64,000 nucleotides of DNA, from the NCBI RefSeq assembly GCF_003852715.1, contig NZ_RIAV01000001.1, forward strand, positions 124,001-188,000, written 5' to 3'. The notes under the pieces were generated by a model. That model saw only the letters and a program-made list of their open reading frames with translations, ran no database searches and was not told the DNA's origin. Shown here piece by piece: positions 1 through 8,174 of this stretch; position 1 is the first letter of the stretch, and every line of letters begins with the position of its first letter. A program made the position numbers and the translations under genes. Origin of the DNA: Ectobacillus antri (GTDB lineage: Bacteria > Bacillota > Bacilli > Bacillales > Bacillaceae_G).

Positions 1-282
1 AACATTTTTGCGCAGTATGGCTTGCGAATTGAAACAGTTACGCGCGGTCGTGGTTGTCCTACTTGTGGTATGACGGGCTATAAAGGCCGCTTGGCTATTC
101 ATGAGCTTCTTGTTGTGGATGATGCAATTCGTACGGCAATGGCAAATAACGCAAGTTTTACAAAGTTACGAGAATTGGCGATTGACAATCAAACCATTTT
201 CTTGCTAGAGGATGGTTTATTGAAAGTACAGCAGGGCTATACAACAACAGAAGAAGTGCTTCAAGTAGCCATGGAGCAATAG
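1..282 (+). CDS. pilB: Type IV pilus extension ATPase PilB, C-terminal end (5' truncated by window)
   Basis: Only the last 93 codons are present; the frame is open from base 1. The visible part has the C-terminal zinc-binding element of GspE/PilB ATPases: a CxxC pair in GRGCPTCGMTGYKGR followed by the typical AIHELLVVDD strand and a C-terminal helical tail. The first CxxC pair and the Walker motifs would lie upstream of the window. PilB hydrolyses ATP in the cytoplasm to drive pilin assembly through PilC. The next gene, pilT, starts 9 bases after the stop, so the two are in one operon. The C-terminal zinc motif and the context make the family call firm; full length cannot be judged. Confidence 0.9.
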   Translation, partial: NIFAQYGLRIETVTRGRGCPTCGMTGYKGRLAIHELLVVDDAIRTAMANNASFTKLRELAIDNQTIFLLEDGLLKVQQGYTTTEEVLQVAMEQ

Positions 283-291
283 GAGGTTGTG

Positions 292-1320
292 ATGAACAAA
301 CTGCATGAATTACTGTATAAAGCATGTCGGATGCGCGCCTCTGATCTTCATGTGGTAGCTAATCTGCCTCCATCACTTCGATTGTACGGCGAATTACACC
401 GCATGCAAGAGGTCATAACAGAAACAGATGTGCATGAAATGATCGATAGCATCATCACAGCGGAGCAACGTGCGCGCTTGCTCGCGCAAGGAGAACTAGA
501 CTTTTCGTATGAATTGCCAGATGTGGCACGTTTTCGGTTGAATATTTTTCGGCAACGCGGCTCTGTATCAATGGCAATTAGAATCATTCCCTTGCATATT
601 CCGCTACTTAGCGATCTGCAGCTACCGCCCGTTTTACAAACGCTGATCACAAGACCGCAGGGGCTCTTGCTTATAACAGGACCGACAGGAAGCGGTAAAT
701 CTACTACGCTTGCGGCACTAATTGATCATATCAATCGCACCGAGCGCAAGCATATTATAACGCTCGAAGACCCTATTGAGTATATGCATACACACCGGCA
801 AAGTGTCATTCAGCAACGTGAAATTGGACAGGATACAAGCAGCTTTGCAATAGGGCTACGCGCGGCGCTCCGACAAGATCCGGATGTGATTTTAGTCGGA
901 GAAATGCGTGATTTAGAAACAATTCGTACTGCTATTACAGCAGCGGAAACCGGTCATCTCGTTCTAGCGACGCTGCATACTTCAAGTGCGGCGGCAACAG
1001 TAGAGCGTATCATTGATGTATTTCCGGCTGAGCAACAAAATAAAATTCGCCTGCAATTAGCCAATATATTAGTGGCCTCTGTATCGCAGCGCTTGTTTCC
1101 GCGCATGGATGGACAAGGAAGACTAGCGGCAACAGAGATACTCATTAATAATACAGCTGTTGCTAACCTCATTCGCACAGGAAAAATGGAACAGTTGCCA
1201 AGTATTATGCAAACGAGCAAAGAACAAGGTATGCATTTGCTAGAAGCAAGCGTAAAAGAGTATATGGCACGAGGACTAATTTCATATGAAGCCGCCAAGT
1301 TATTTATAGAGGGGGTGTAA
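292..1320 (+). CDS. pilT: Type IV pilus retraction ATPase PilT
   Basis: About 342 residues, the usual PilT length. Visible motifs are the Walker A loop GPTGSGKST (about residue 130), the Asp box around HIITLEDPIEY, Walker B in DPDVILVGEMRDLET (about 197-211) and the His box LATLHTSSA. The C-terminal stretch AVANLIRTGK matches the AIRNLIRE-type motif that distinguishes PilT from PilB, and is followed by IMQTSKEQGM, also typical. PilT depolymerises pili and powers twitching or DNA uptake. AGGAGG at 281-286 lies 5 bases before this ATG; an in-frame GTG at 289 is too close to it. Its presence implies retractable pili, not only a ComG-type pseudopilus. Confidence 0.93.
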   Translation: MNKLHELLYKACRMRASDLHVVANLPPSLRLYGELHRMQEVITETDVHEMIDSIITAEQRARLLAQGELDFSYELPDVARFRLNIFRQRGSVSMAIRIIPLHIPLLSDLQLPPVLQTLITRPQGLLLITGPTGSGKSTTLAALIDHINRTERKHIITLEDPIEYMHTHRQSVIQQREIGQDTSSFAIGLRAALRQDPDVILVGEMRDLETIRTAITAAETGHLVLATLHTSSAAATVERIIDVFPAEQQNKIRLQLANILVASVSQRLFPRMDGQGRLAATEILINNTAVANLIRTGKMEQLPSIMQTSKEQGMHLLEASVKEYMARGLISYEAAKLFIEGV

Positions 1321-1321
1321 T

Positions 1322-2527
1322 ATGCCACAGTTTCAATATGTTGTACGCACAAAAACAGGTAAAAGGCAAACGGGGAAGATATCTGCAGTTTCTAAGCGCG
1401 ATGCGTATGACCGGCTCAGAGAACGAAAACTTCGCGTGCTAGAAGTTAAAGAAGTACCAGAAACGCTGTTAAACAAGGAGATTGCGATTGGGAATCCATT
1501 AAAGTTGAAAGATTTTGTGATCTATTTACGACAGTTTGCAACGCTATTAAGAGCAGGGATAACGGTTGTAGACGCAACGCGGATTTTAAGTGGCCAAACA
1601 GAAAGTAAAACACTGGCTCGTACGCTACAAGCGATTGAAGACGAACTACGTTCAGGACGAGCGTTGTCGGAAGCATACAATATGCATAAACGTTTGTTTG
1701 CCCCAATGTTCATCAGCATGGTGCGAGCAGGCGAAGCGACCGGAAAGTTAGATGAGTCGCTAGAAAGCATGGCGAATTATTATGAAAAACAGCTACGGAC
1801 GCGTCAAAAAATCAAATCTGCTTTGTCTTATCCTATTGCGGTTGGGCTCATTTCTATGATTGTTGTTATTTTTCTATTGGTTAAGGTTGTACCAACGTTC
1901 GTTGAGATGTTTGAGGAAAATAATACTGAGCTGCCTCTACTTACAAAACTGGTATTGCAATCGAGCGACTTTATGCAACAATATTGGTGGATATTGATTT
2001 TTATGATTATTACCCTATATATAAATTTTTCGTTAATTGTCCACTACAAATCTAGTAAATATTATTACGATTATGCTATAATGAGAACACCCATAATAGG
2101 AAAATTAATTCAAAAAAGTGTTATAGCGCGCATGACACGAACGTTGAGTTCACTTGTAACAAGTGCAGTTCCTATTTTACAGGCAATATCAATCACAGAA
2201 GAAGTCGTCAATAATGAAGTTGTCTCTCGAGCGCTTCGCAAGTCGCGGGAATCCTTACAAAATGGAAGCACGCTTTCAGAGCCACTCAAGCAGAGCTGGG
2301 TCTTTCCGCCCTTGGTCACAAGTATGATTGCCATTGGAGAACAAACTGGTTCTCTAGACTATATGCTTATCAAAGTGGCAGATTTTTACGAAGCGGAAGT
2401 GGAAAGTGCAGCAGACGGCTTTAAAGCTCTTATTGAACCCGTTATGGTCGTGTTTTTATCAGGTGCAGTTGGTGTCATTGTATTAGCTATCATGGTGCCA
2501 TTATTTAAACTATATAATTCAATGTAA
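1322..2527 (+). CDS. pilC: Type IV pilus inner-membrane platform protein PilC (GspF family)
   Basis: A 401-residue GspF/PilC protein with two repeated cytoplasmic helical domains (roughly 50-170 and 255-370) and three hydrophobic segments near 170-195, 220-240 and 375-397. Conserved GspF features are seen in RQFATLLRAGI and RAGEATGKLDESLE, echoed in the second repeat by IAIGEQTGSLDYML. PilC is the membrane platform that couples PilB and PilT to pilin insertion and removal. It starts one base after the pilT stop and is followed 18 bases later by the pilin gene. The call is secure from length, repeat structure and operon position. Confidence 0.93.
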   Translation: MPQFQYVVRTKTGKRQTGKISAVSKRDAYDRLRERKLRVLEVKEVPETLLNKEIAIGNPLKLKDFVIYLRQFATLLRAGITVVDATRILSGQTESKTLARTLQAIEDELRSGRALSEAYNMHKRLFAPMFISMVRAGEATGKLDESLESMANYYEKQLRTRQKIKSALSYPIAVGLISMIVVIFLLVKVVPTFVEMFEENNTELPLLTKLVLQSSDFMQQYWWILIFMIITLYINFSLIVHYKSSKYYYDYAIMRTPIIGKLIQKSVIARMTRTLSSLVTSAVPILQAISITEEVVNNEVVSRALRKSRESLQNGSTLSEPLKQSWVFPPLVTSMIAIGEQTGSLDYMLIKVADFYEAEVESAADGFKALIEPVMVVFLSGAVGVIVLAIMVPLFKLYNSM

Positions 2528-2545
2528 AGAAAAGGAGATACATAT

Positions 2546-2983
2546 ATGTTGAAAAAAGTTCTTAAAAACGAAAGAGGTTTAACGCTAGTTGAATTACTTG
2601 CGGTAATCGTAATCTTGGGTATCGTAGCGGCAATCGCGATTCCGAGCATTGGCAGTATCATTCAAAAATCTAAAGAAGATGCATATAAAGCGGATGCTAT
2701 TCAGGTTCTAAATGCTGCTAAAACATATGTTGCAAGCAATGGAATTCCAGATGGAAACTCTATTACAAAACAGTTGTTAGATCCTTTTGTCAGTGATGTA
2801 GATCTACCAGACGGATATACTGTTGCTGTTACTGATGATGGTAAAGTATTTGAATTAACAGCTGCAGCAAAAAAAGTAGGTACTGCTACAATTACTTTCA
2901 CTGGTGCTACAACATCTGAAATTGATGCGGATAAAGAAAAAGGTACGAGAACAATTGGAGTACAAAAGGAAGAACAAGAATAA
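2546..2983 (+). CDS. Type IV prepilin (major pilin candidate)
   Basis: A 145-residue class III-signal protein. The leader MLKKVLKNERG ends at the Gly after which prepilin peptidase cuts; the mature protein starts LTLVELLAVIVILGIVAA, with the conserved Glu at +5 and a long hydrophobic helix. The rest is an alpha/beta pilin head rich in Val, Ala and Thr with a charged, Glu-rich tail. There is no Cys, so no disulfide-bounded D-region. AAGGAG lies just upstream of the ATG. It is the only pilin in the visible cluster, between pilC and pilD, which suggests it is the major subunit. A hairpin follows directly, so it may be made in excess over the genes downstream. Confidence 0.9.
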   Translation: MLKKVLKNERGLTLVELLAVIVILGIVAAIAIPSIGSIIQKSKEDAYKADAIQVLNAAKTYVASNGIPDGNSITKQLLDPFVSDVDLPDGYTVAVTDDGKVFELTAAAKKVGTATITFTGATTSEIDADKEKGTRTIGVQKEEQE

Positions 2984-2996
2984 CTATTTTATTGAT

Positions 2997-3041
2997 GGGT
3001 ATGAAAAGGAACAACAAGTTCCCTTTCTCATACCCTTTCTT
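2997..3041 (+). terminator. Intra-operon hairpin after the pilin gene
   Basis: GGGTATGA...GGAAC pairs with GTTCC...TCATACCC around an AACAA loop, followed by TTTCTTT. Between the pilin gene and pilD it probably acts as a partial terminator or mRNA stabiliser that raises pilin over the downstream genes. Confidence 0.7.
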
Positions 3042-3075
3042 TATATCATAAAACAAAAAGACAGGAGGACACGCG

Positions 3076-3822
3076 TTGATTGGGTTATATGTGTATGTGT
3101 TCGTTGTCGGTCTGGTGCTTGGGTCGTTTTACAATGTTGTCGGGATGCGGGTACCGGTGGGAAAGTCAATTGTCAGTCCACGCTCGGCTTGTACGAGGTG
3201 TGGGTATACACTGAGGTGGAGAGAGCTTGTGCCGGTATTGTCATACTTCTGGCAAAAGGGCAAATGCCGCGGATGCGGCGGAAAAATTTCACCGATCTAT
3301 GCGGTCTTTGAGTTGTTAACAGGCGTATTGTTTATCTATGCGTTTTATGCAATTGGTTGGGACGCGGAGGTGTTCATCGCATGGGCACTCATTTCCTTAC
3401 TGATAATAATTGTCGTCTCGGATTTATCATATATGTTAATACCGAATAAGATCGTATTGGTATTTTTAGTTGTATTTATAGGCTTATTGCCGCTTTCTCA
3501 ATTGATGTGGTGGGAGCACCTGCTTGGCGCAGCGCTAGGGTTTGGTTTGTTATTTGCAATTGCCGTTATTAGCAAGGGCGGTATGGGTGGCGGCGATGTG
3601 AAACTGTTTGGACTACTGGGGTTAGTGCTAGGACCTAAGATGGTGCTGCTTGCTTTTATGCTTTCTGCGTTTTATGGGACGGTGTTTGGATTAATCGGAT
3701 TGTGGACAGGTCATGTACAGCGCGGCAAGCCGATGCCGTTCGGTCCGTTTATTATGCTTGGAACGCTTACGGCGTATTTTGTTGGTACGCAATTGCTAGA
3801 ATATTATTTTTTATTATTTTAA
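3076..3822 (+). CDS. pilD: Prepilin peptidase / N-methyltransferase PilD (A24 family)
   Basis: A 248-residue membrane aspartyl peptidase that cleaves the pilin leader and N-methylates the new end. The N-terminal domain carries two Cys pairs, CTRC (C39, C42) and CRGC (C64, C67), the zinc-type motif of the bifunctional PilD class. The two catalytic aspartates are in SDLSYMLIPN and in GGMGGGDVKLFG, the family's GxGD-like motif. Six to eight hydrophobic segments are visible. The start is TTG at 3076, preceded by AGGAGG at 3062-3067; no ATG fits better. Its position next to the pilin gene supports a dedicated rather than competence-only peptidase. Confidence 0.92.
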   Translation: MIGLYVYVFVVGLVLGSFYNVVGMRVPVGKSIVSPRSACTRCGYTLRWRELVPVLSYFWQKGKCRGCGGKISPIYAVFELLTGVLFIYAFYAIGWDAEVFIAWALISLLIIIVVSDLSYMLIPNKIVLVFLVVFIGLLPLSQLMWWEHLLGAALGFGLLFAIAVISKGGMGGGDVKLFGLLGLVLGPKMVLLAFMLSAFYGTVFGLIGLWTGHVQRGKPMPFGPFIMLGTLTAYFVGTQLLEYYFLLF

Positions 3823-3837
3823 AAGCGGTGGGGACAG

Positions 3838-4776
3838 ATGAAATTTTTATTACCGACAAAAAAAACAATTGGTTTAGAAATAAAAGATTATGTAATCCGC
3901 TATGCAGACAGCAAAAAAGGCCTTGCTGCGCCCCTCGTTGATGAAGTGTATTTGCCAAAGGGCATTATTGAGCAGGGTGTCATTGTCGATCCGCAGGCAT
4001 TTGAAGTTATTTTGCGAAATTGTGTAAATAAGTGGGGACTGAAGAATAAACTTGTGCATTTTTTGGTTCCCGATTCGTACGTTGTTGTACGAAAGCAATG
4101 GATTCCAAGTGATGTAACCGATGAAGAGATTCGTGGCTATATCTTTTTTGAACTAGGGCGAACGATTCATTTGCCGTTTGACCAACCAACAATTGATTAT
4201 GTGGTACTTGGTGAAAAAGAAGATAAACGTGAAATATTATTGTTTGCAGCACCGGAAGATGTAGTCGTAAGCTATGCGGAAATGCTCAAGCGCGTTAAGG
4301 TAAAGCCTATTTCTGCAGACCTTTCTTCTCTTGCATTTTTCTCATTGTATCGTTACATGCAACAAGTGACGAAAGAAGAAGAGATGTTACTTGTTAAGTT
4401 AGATTTATTTGATGCCAATTTAACAATCTTTCAAGATGGTGCACCTGTGTTCATGCAAACACAAAATGTGATGGTAGAAGGTGCGATCGAAGTGGCAGAT
4501 GAAGGGGTTTTTGTACATGACCGTACGGCAATTATGCTTCAGATAGATGAACTCTTAGAGGAAATCGACCGGATTTTGCATTTTTATCAATATTCGTTTG
4601 GACAAGGTTCACGTGAAATTCAAAAAATTATGTTAATTGGTGATCACCCGCTTCGACAGGAATTGCAAAGTATCATAGAGAGTCGCTTTTCCTTTCCCGT
4701 TGAGCATCTAGACATTACCGACGAGTTATCACCTAAATATTATCCTGCTCTCGGCTTGTCTTTAAAGGGAGTGTAA
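3838..4776 (+). CDS. pilM: Pilus alignment protein PilM (actin-like)
   Basis: A 312-residue protein with the actin/FtsA-like fold expected of PilM. It opens with a TIGLEIKDYVIRYAD strand, typical of PilM nucleotide-binding domains, and has an internal LVKLDLFDANLTIFQDG that matches the second subdomain. PilM is cytoplasmic and binds the N-terminus of PilN. The order pilM-pilN-pilO, with 3-base spacing to pilN, is the conserved assembly module. Identification rests on fold-like motifs plus strict synteny. Confidence 0.87.
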   Translation: MKFLLPTKKTIGLEIKDYVIRYADSKKGLAAPLVDEVYLPKGIIEQGVIVDPQAFEVILRNCVNKWGLKNKLVHFLVPDSYVVVRKQWIPSDVTDEEIRGYIFFELGRTIHLPFDQPTIDYVVLGEKEDKREILLFAAPEDVVVSYAEMLKRVKVKPISADLSSLAFFSLYRYMQQVTKEEEMLLVKLDLFDANLTIFQDGAPVFMQTQNVMVEGAIEVADEGVFVHDRTAIMLQIDELLEEIDRILHFYQYSFGQGSREIQKIMLIGDHPLRQELQSIIESRFSFPVEHLDITDELSPKYYPALGLSLKGV

Positions 4777-4779
4777 TGT

Positions 4780-5352
4780 ATGAGTATCAATGTTAACTTA
4801 TTGCCAAAACAAGAAAAAGAAACGTCATTTAAGTGGGTGCTTTTATTGGCGCTTGTGGTAATGATTGGATTGATAAGCTGGATGTATATGACGGTGACGA
4901 ACCTTACAAAAGAGCGCGATATCAAGCAAAAGCAGCTCCTTGTTGTAAGAGCACAAACCGAGAAGAATGAGCAAAATGTGCCGGTACAACAAGCAGTTTC
5001 CATCAAGTCTTTTGTTGATGAATTAGAAACAACAAAATTACCAACTGTACCTTTATTAAAGCGCCTGACATCGTTGTTACCAGGGAGAGGCGTTTATGAA
5101 AGCTTCTCCTATAAAGAACCAAGTATAATCGTTCTAGATATCCGTTTTGATGAAAAACAAGATGCAGCTTTTTACTATAGTCGCTTACAAAGGGAGAAGT
5201 GGGTTAAACATGTAAAGCTTACAAAATTAAATGCCATCGAGCTACAGGACGAAGAAGGAATGGTGCAGGGGATGCCACGCTATGTAGCAAATTTTGAAAT
5301 TGAACTACAGTCTGAGCAATTGAAATTGTTAAAGCAGGAGGGTAACTCATGA
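4780..5352 (+). CDS. pilN: Pilus assembly protein PilN
   Basis: A 190-residue bitopic protein. The N-terminus MSINVNLLPKQ carries the short I/V-NLLP motif by which PilN docks into the PilM groove. One transmembrane helix follows at about residues 18-37, then a coiled-coil stretch and an alpha/beta extracytoplasmic domain. It overlaps pilO by 4 bases, so translation is probably coupled. PilN links cytoplasmic PilM to PilO outside the membrane. No outer-membrane partners (PilP, PilQ) are seen, as expected in a Gram-positive cell. Confidence 0.87.
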   Translation: MSINVNLLPKQEKETSFKWVLLLALVVMIGLISWMYMTVTNLTKERDIKQKQLLVVRAQTEKNEQNVPVQQAVSIKSFVDELETTKLPTVPLLKRLTSLLPGRGVYESFSYKEPSIIVLDIRFDEKQDAAFYYSRLQREKWVKHVKLTKLNAIELQDEEGMVQGMPRYVANFEIELQSEQLKLLKQEGNS

Positions 5353-6026
5353 ACGCCTCCAAACGTCAAATCAGTATTGCAGTAGCACTACTGTTATTAA
5401 GTGGTCTTGTATGTTTGTATATCTATTTTGCAGTTGTAAAGGAATTGCAATTAGAGATTGAGCAAGCGAAGCAAGAGATAAAAGTGGAGAACACGTTGCA
5501 AGCAAAGAGAAAACAAAAGTCAAAGACGGTGGCAGCTAATGAAGGCAATACACAGTTTATGCTGCAAAAGTTGCCAACTAGACCTTTGCTTGATCAGTAT
5601 ATTTTAGATTTAACTAATGCTGAAAGTATATCAGGTGTTGTCATACAAAGTACGGTTATCCAAGAGGGGGTAGGGGCCTCGGTTTCGGCAGAAGGAACGA
5701 AGGAAGGTAAGATAACAGAAGCACAGCTGAAGCCAATACCTGTTGTATTGAATGTAGAAGTGAAGTATACCGCATACGAACAACTGCAATCCTTTATTGA
5801 TACTGTGGAAAATATGGCACGCATCACACATATACAGGGCATTGATTTTAAAGGGCGTGAGGAGATCGTCTCTGCTGATATGATGCAGGAGCCTTATAAG
5901 TGTACCGTAACACTTGCAACGTATTATGTACCTGCTAAAGAGTTAGATCAGGATGTATCGCAGTTTGAATTACCGGCGCTTTGCAAAGACCGAAATAATC
6001 CGCTTGAGCCGCAAGTATGTAAGTAA
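5349..6026 (+). CDS. pilO: Pilus assembly protein PilO
   Basis: A 225-residue bitopic protein with one N-terminal transmembrane segment (about 8-28), a charged coiled coil (about 33-65) and a C-terminal ferredoxin-like domain (about 130-200), the standard PilO layout. The stretch QLQSFIDTVENMARI is typical of PilO. It heterodimerises with PilN and appears to end the operon: a strong terminator follows. The C-terminal tail has two Cys (in LPALCKDRNN and QVCK) that could form a disulfide outside the cell; this is an inference. Confidence 0.83.
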   Translation: MNASKRQISIAVALLLLSGLVCLYIYFAVVKELQLEIEQAKQEIKVENTLQAKRKQKSKTVAANEGNTQFMLQKLPTRPLLDQYILDLTNAESISGVVIQSTVIQEGVGASVSAEGTKEGKITEAQLKPIPVVLNVEVKYTAYEQLQSFIDTVENMARITHIQGIDFKGREEIVSADMMQEPYKCTVTLATYYVPAKELDQDVSQFELPALCKDRNNPLEPQVCK

Positions 6027-6070
6027 AAAGAGGCTGACTAAAAGAAGATAATGCTCCTTGAGTCAAGATG

Positions 6071-6131
6071 AAAAATAGACCATTACTGAAAACCCAGTAA
6101 AATCAAGGGTTTTAGTGATGGTCTATTTTTC
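6071..6131 (+). terminator. Terminator of the pil operon
   Basis: A long inverted repeat: AAAAATAGACCAT at 6071 pairs with ATGGTCTATTTTT ending at 6130, extended by a slightly bulged inner stem around an 11-base loop. The A- and T-rich ends allow termination on either strand, fitting convergent pilO and the FNT gene. Confidence 0.85.
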
Positions 6132-6180
6132 ATACTTCGTTTAAATTTCGTGAAAAAGAGGCTTTTGGGTCAATTCCTCT

Positions 6181-7008
6181 TTATGCTTCTGCTGTTTGTA
6201 ATTCCACTTCTTCTATTTCTTTCACTTGTTCCTCTTTTGTTGCCTTTGACATGTTGAAGTATTGATATACCATACCAACAAAAACAGAGCCGCCGACAAT
6301 ATTGCCAAGTGTAACAGGAACCAAGTTGTGCAGTGCACCTGCTAACGTTACTGTATCAGGATGTGTGTGAATAAGAGATAGAGAGAAAATGGCCAAGTTA
6401 GCAATGCTGTGCTCGTAACCTGAGATAAAGAATGCAAAGACAATGAGCATCATCATGGCAATTTTTGCCCCATCTCCTTTTACACGAGTAGGTAAGAAGC
6501 AAGCCAAGCAAACGAGCCAGTTACACAAAATACCTTTAAAAAACAAATGCATGGTTGTTGCGTTCATTTTTGTATCAGCTACTTTGTTGAGGAGATGAGA
6601 TTCTGTAATCGTTTCAAAAAGACCAGTTGCATAAAAGAGACTTGCAAAAAATACAGCACCTATTAAGTTACCAGCGTAACAAGCAACCCAGTTACGAAGG
6701 GTATCCATTACTGTTGTTTTCTTTTGCATGGTAGCAACTGTAAAGTACATCGTATTTCCTGTAAACAACTCAGCTCCGCCATACACAATGATTACAAGTG
6801 CAATGCCGAAAGCCACTGCGGCTGACATATAAGTTGCAGGAGAATCGACTACGCGGAAAAACTCACCGAGCCTGAAGGAGACAACCACGACAAATCCTAT
6901 ATAAATACCGGCCAAAATTGCACGAAGCATATATTCGGTCGGGTTCGTATCCAACATTTTTTTCTTTTTCACCGCTAATCCAGCTAAATAATCTACACCT
7001 TGTTCCAT
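6181..7008 (-). CDS. Formate/nitrite transporter (FNT) family channel
   Basis: A 275-residue membrane protein with six hydrophobic segments and the FNT signatures GGAELFTGNT, CNWLVCLACF and FFISGYEHSIAN. FNT proteins are pentameric channels for formate, nitrite or related monovalent anions. The start is the ATG at 7008, which has GAGGTG a few bases upstream; an upstream in-frame ATG at 7047 lacks such a site. The gene stands alone, with no nitrite reductase or pyruvate formate-lyase beside it, so the substrate cannot be told from context. The C-terminal tail is Glu-rich. Confidence 0.9.
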   Translation of the reverse strand: MEQGVDYLAGLAVKKKKMLDTNPTEYMLRAILAGIYIGFVVVVSFRLGEFFRVVDSPATYMSAAVAFGIALVIIVYGGAELFTGNTMYFTVATMQKKTTVMDTLRNWVACYAGNLIGAVFFASLFYATGLFETITESHLLNKVADTKMNATTMHLFFKGILCNWLVCLACFLPTRVKGDGAKIAMMMLIVFAFFISGYEHSIANLAIFSLSLIHTHPDTVTLAGALHNLVPVTLGNIVGGSVFVGMVYQYFNMSKATKEEQVKEIEEVELQTAEA

Positions 7009-7160
7009 AAGGAGCACCTCTATCAATAAATGTGAATTTCTTAACATACCTTAAGATACATCTCTTTCCACACTCTTTCAATACTCTTTTATGTTTGTCA
7101 CAGAATGTTCACATTTGTATATTGAAAATGCTTACATGATTAATATATAATGTAAAAATT

Positions 7161-7190
7161 GAAAAAGCGCTGTAGCTACAGCGCTTTTTC
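7161..7190 (-). terminator. Terminator of the TerC-type gene (perfect palindrome holding the stop codon)
   Basis: A perfect 30-base palindrome, GAAAAAGCGCTGTAG and its complement, followed on the minus strand by a T-rich tail. The last codons (EKAL) and the TAG at 7176-7178 of the TerC gene lie inside it. Confidence 0.85.
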
Positions 7191-7925
7191 TGTTTCTTGT
7201 TTTGGTTTTGAAAAAAACCAACCACCAATTGCGATGCAAAGAAGCACACCCCAGAAAACAGCTTTCCAAGCAAGAGATTTTGGAAAATCATAAGGCAGAA
7301 CACTTAAAGAAGGGTGAGACAATGTGTAAACAGCTAGTTTCACGCCTACCCAGCCAACGATGAGAAATGCGGCACTCTCAAGCCCTGGTCGTTTTTGGAG
7401 TAAGGCAACGAAATAGTTAGCGGCAAAGCGCATGATAATAAGTCCGATTACGCCACCTGCTAAAATAACTAGAAATTGTCCCGTATTTAAACCGCCAATT
7501 GTCCCGCTTCCGAGTTTCGGCAATGTTACGGCAAGTGCCACCGCTGCCAAAATAGAATCTACAGCAAAAGCAATATCTGCCAATTCTACTTTAAGCACTG
7601 TTAACCAAAAGCCGTCTGTACGTTCTTTTTGTTCCTTGACTACTTTTTTCTTCGTAAAATGCGATACAGCAATAAATATTAAATACAGCGCGCCAATCGC
7701 TTGCACTTGCCATACATCGACAAGAAACGAAATGAGAAACAGTGATCCGAAGCGAAAAATGAATGCACCAGCTAAGCCGTAAAATAAAGCTTTCTTACGT
7801 TGATCTTCTGGTAAATGCTTTACCATTATGGCGAGCACAAGTGCGTTATCAGCTGCTAAAATACCCTCTAGTGCAATCAGAATTAGCAATACCCACCCAT
7901 ACTCCAACAAAATTGCAAAATCCAT
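7176..7925 (-). CDS. TerC-family membrane protein (YkoY/YceF type), probable Mn2+ exporter
   Basis: A 249-residue polytopic protein with the paired acidic transmembrane motifs of TerC: ALEGILAADNALVLA near the N-terminus and ELADIAFAVDSILAA in the middle. Bacillus TerC homologues (YceF, YkoY) are linked to Mn2+ efflux and metalation of exported enzymes. The start at 7925 follows GAGGAG with 8-base spacing; an upstream in-frame ATG at 7943 has no such site. The leader is a yybP-ykoY riboswitch, which independently supports Mn2+-induced expression. The precise paralogue is not resolved. Confidence 0.9.
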   Translation of the reverse strand: MDFAILLEYGWVLLILIALEGILAADNALVLAIMVKHLPEDQRKKALFYGLAGAFIFRFGSLFLISFLVDVWQVQAIGALYLIFIAVSHFTKKKVVKEQKERTDGFWLTVLKVELADIAFAVDSILAAVALAVTLPKLGSGTIGGLNTGQFLVILAGGVIGLIIMRFAANYFVALLQKRPGLESAAFLIVGWVGVKLAVYTLSHPSLSVLPYDFPKSLAWKAVFWGVLLCIAIGGWFFSKPKQETEKAL

Positions 7926-7958
7926 TAACCATTCTCCTCTCATTTTGGCAGGAGGTCA

Positions 7959-8100
7959 CAAAAAAGACCTCTGCCACCTTAGTGTTGGCAAAGGTCTTGC
8001 TAGACATGTTGGTAAATGTCAACAAAGCCGATGGAAAAATCCATGTAATGACGACTTTGTTACAGAAAGCTTAGCTTTCTGCCGCTACTCCCCTTTGGAG
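7959..8100 (-). promoter_or_regulatory. yybP-ykoY (Mn2+) riboswitch with terminator platform
   Basis: On the minus strand the leader begins with CCAAAGGGGAGTAGC (8098 downward), the hallmark 5' half of the yybP-ykoY aptamer, and ends with GCAAGACCTTTGCC (near 7990), the hallmark 3' half, which re-pairs with the CAAAGG. The same AAGACCTTTGCC can instead pair with GGCAGAGGTCTT, which is followed by a run of T (7959-7970): an intrinsic terminator. This gives a Mn2+-sensing switch between antitermination and termination upstream of a TerC gene, a known arrangement for this RNA. Confidence 0.9.
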
Positions 8101-8174
8101 TTATTTTCTTATCACTATTTTATGAAGGAAGGATGGTTCTGTCAACAATTTATATGAGATAAATATCTTATTTT

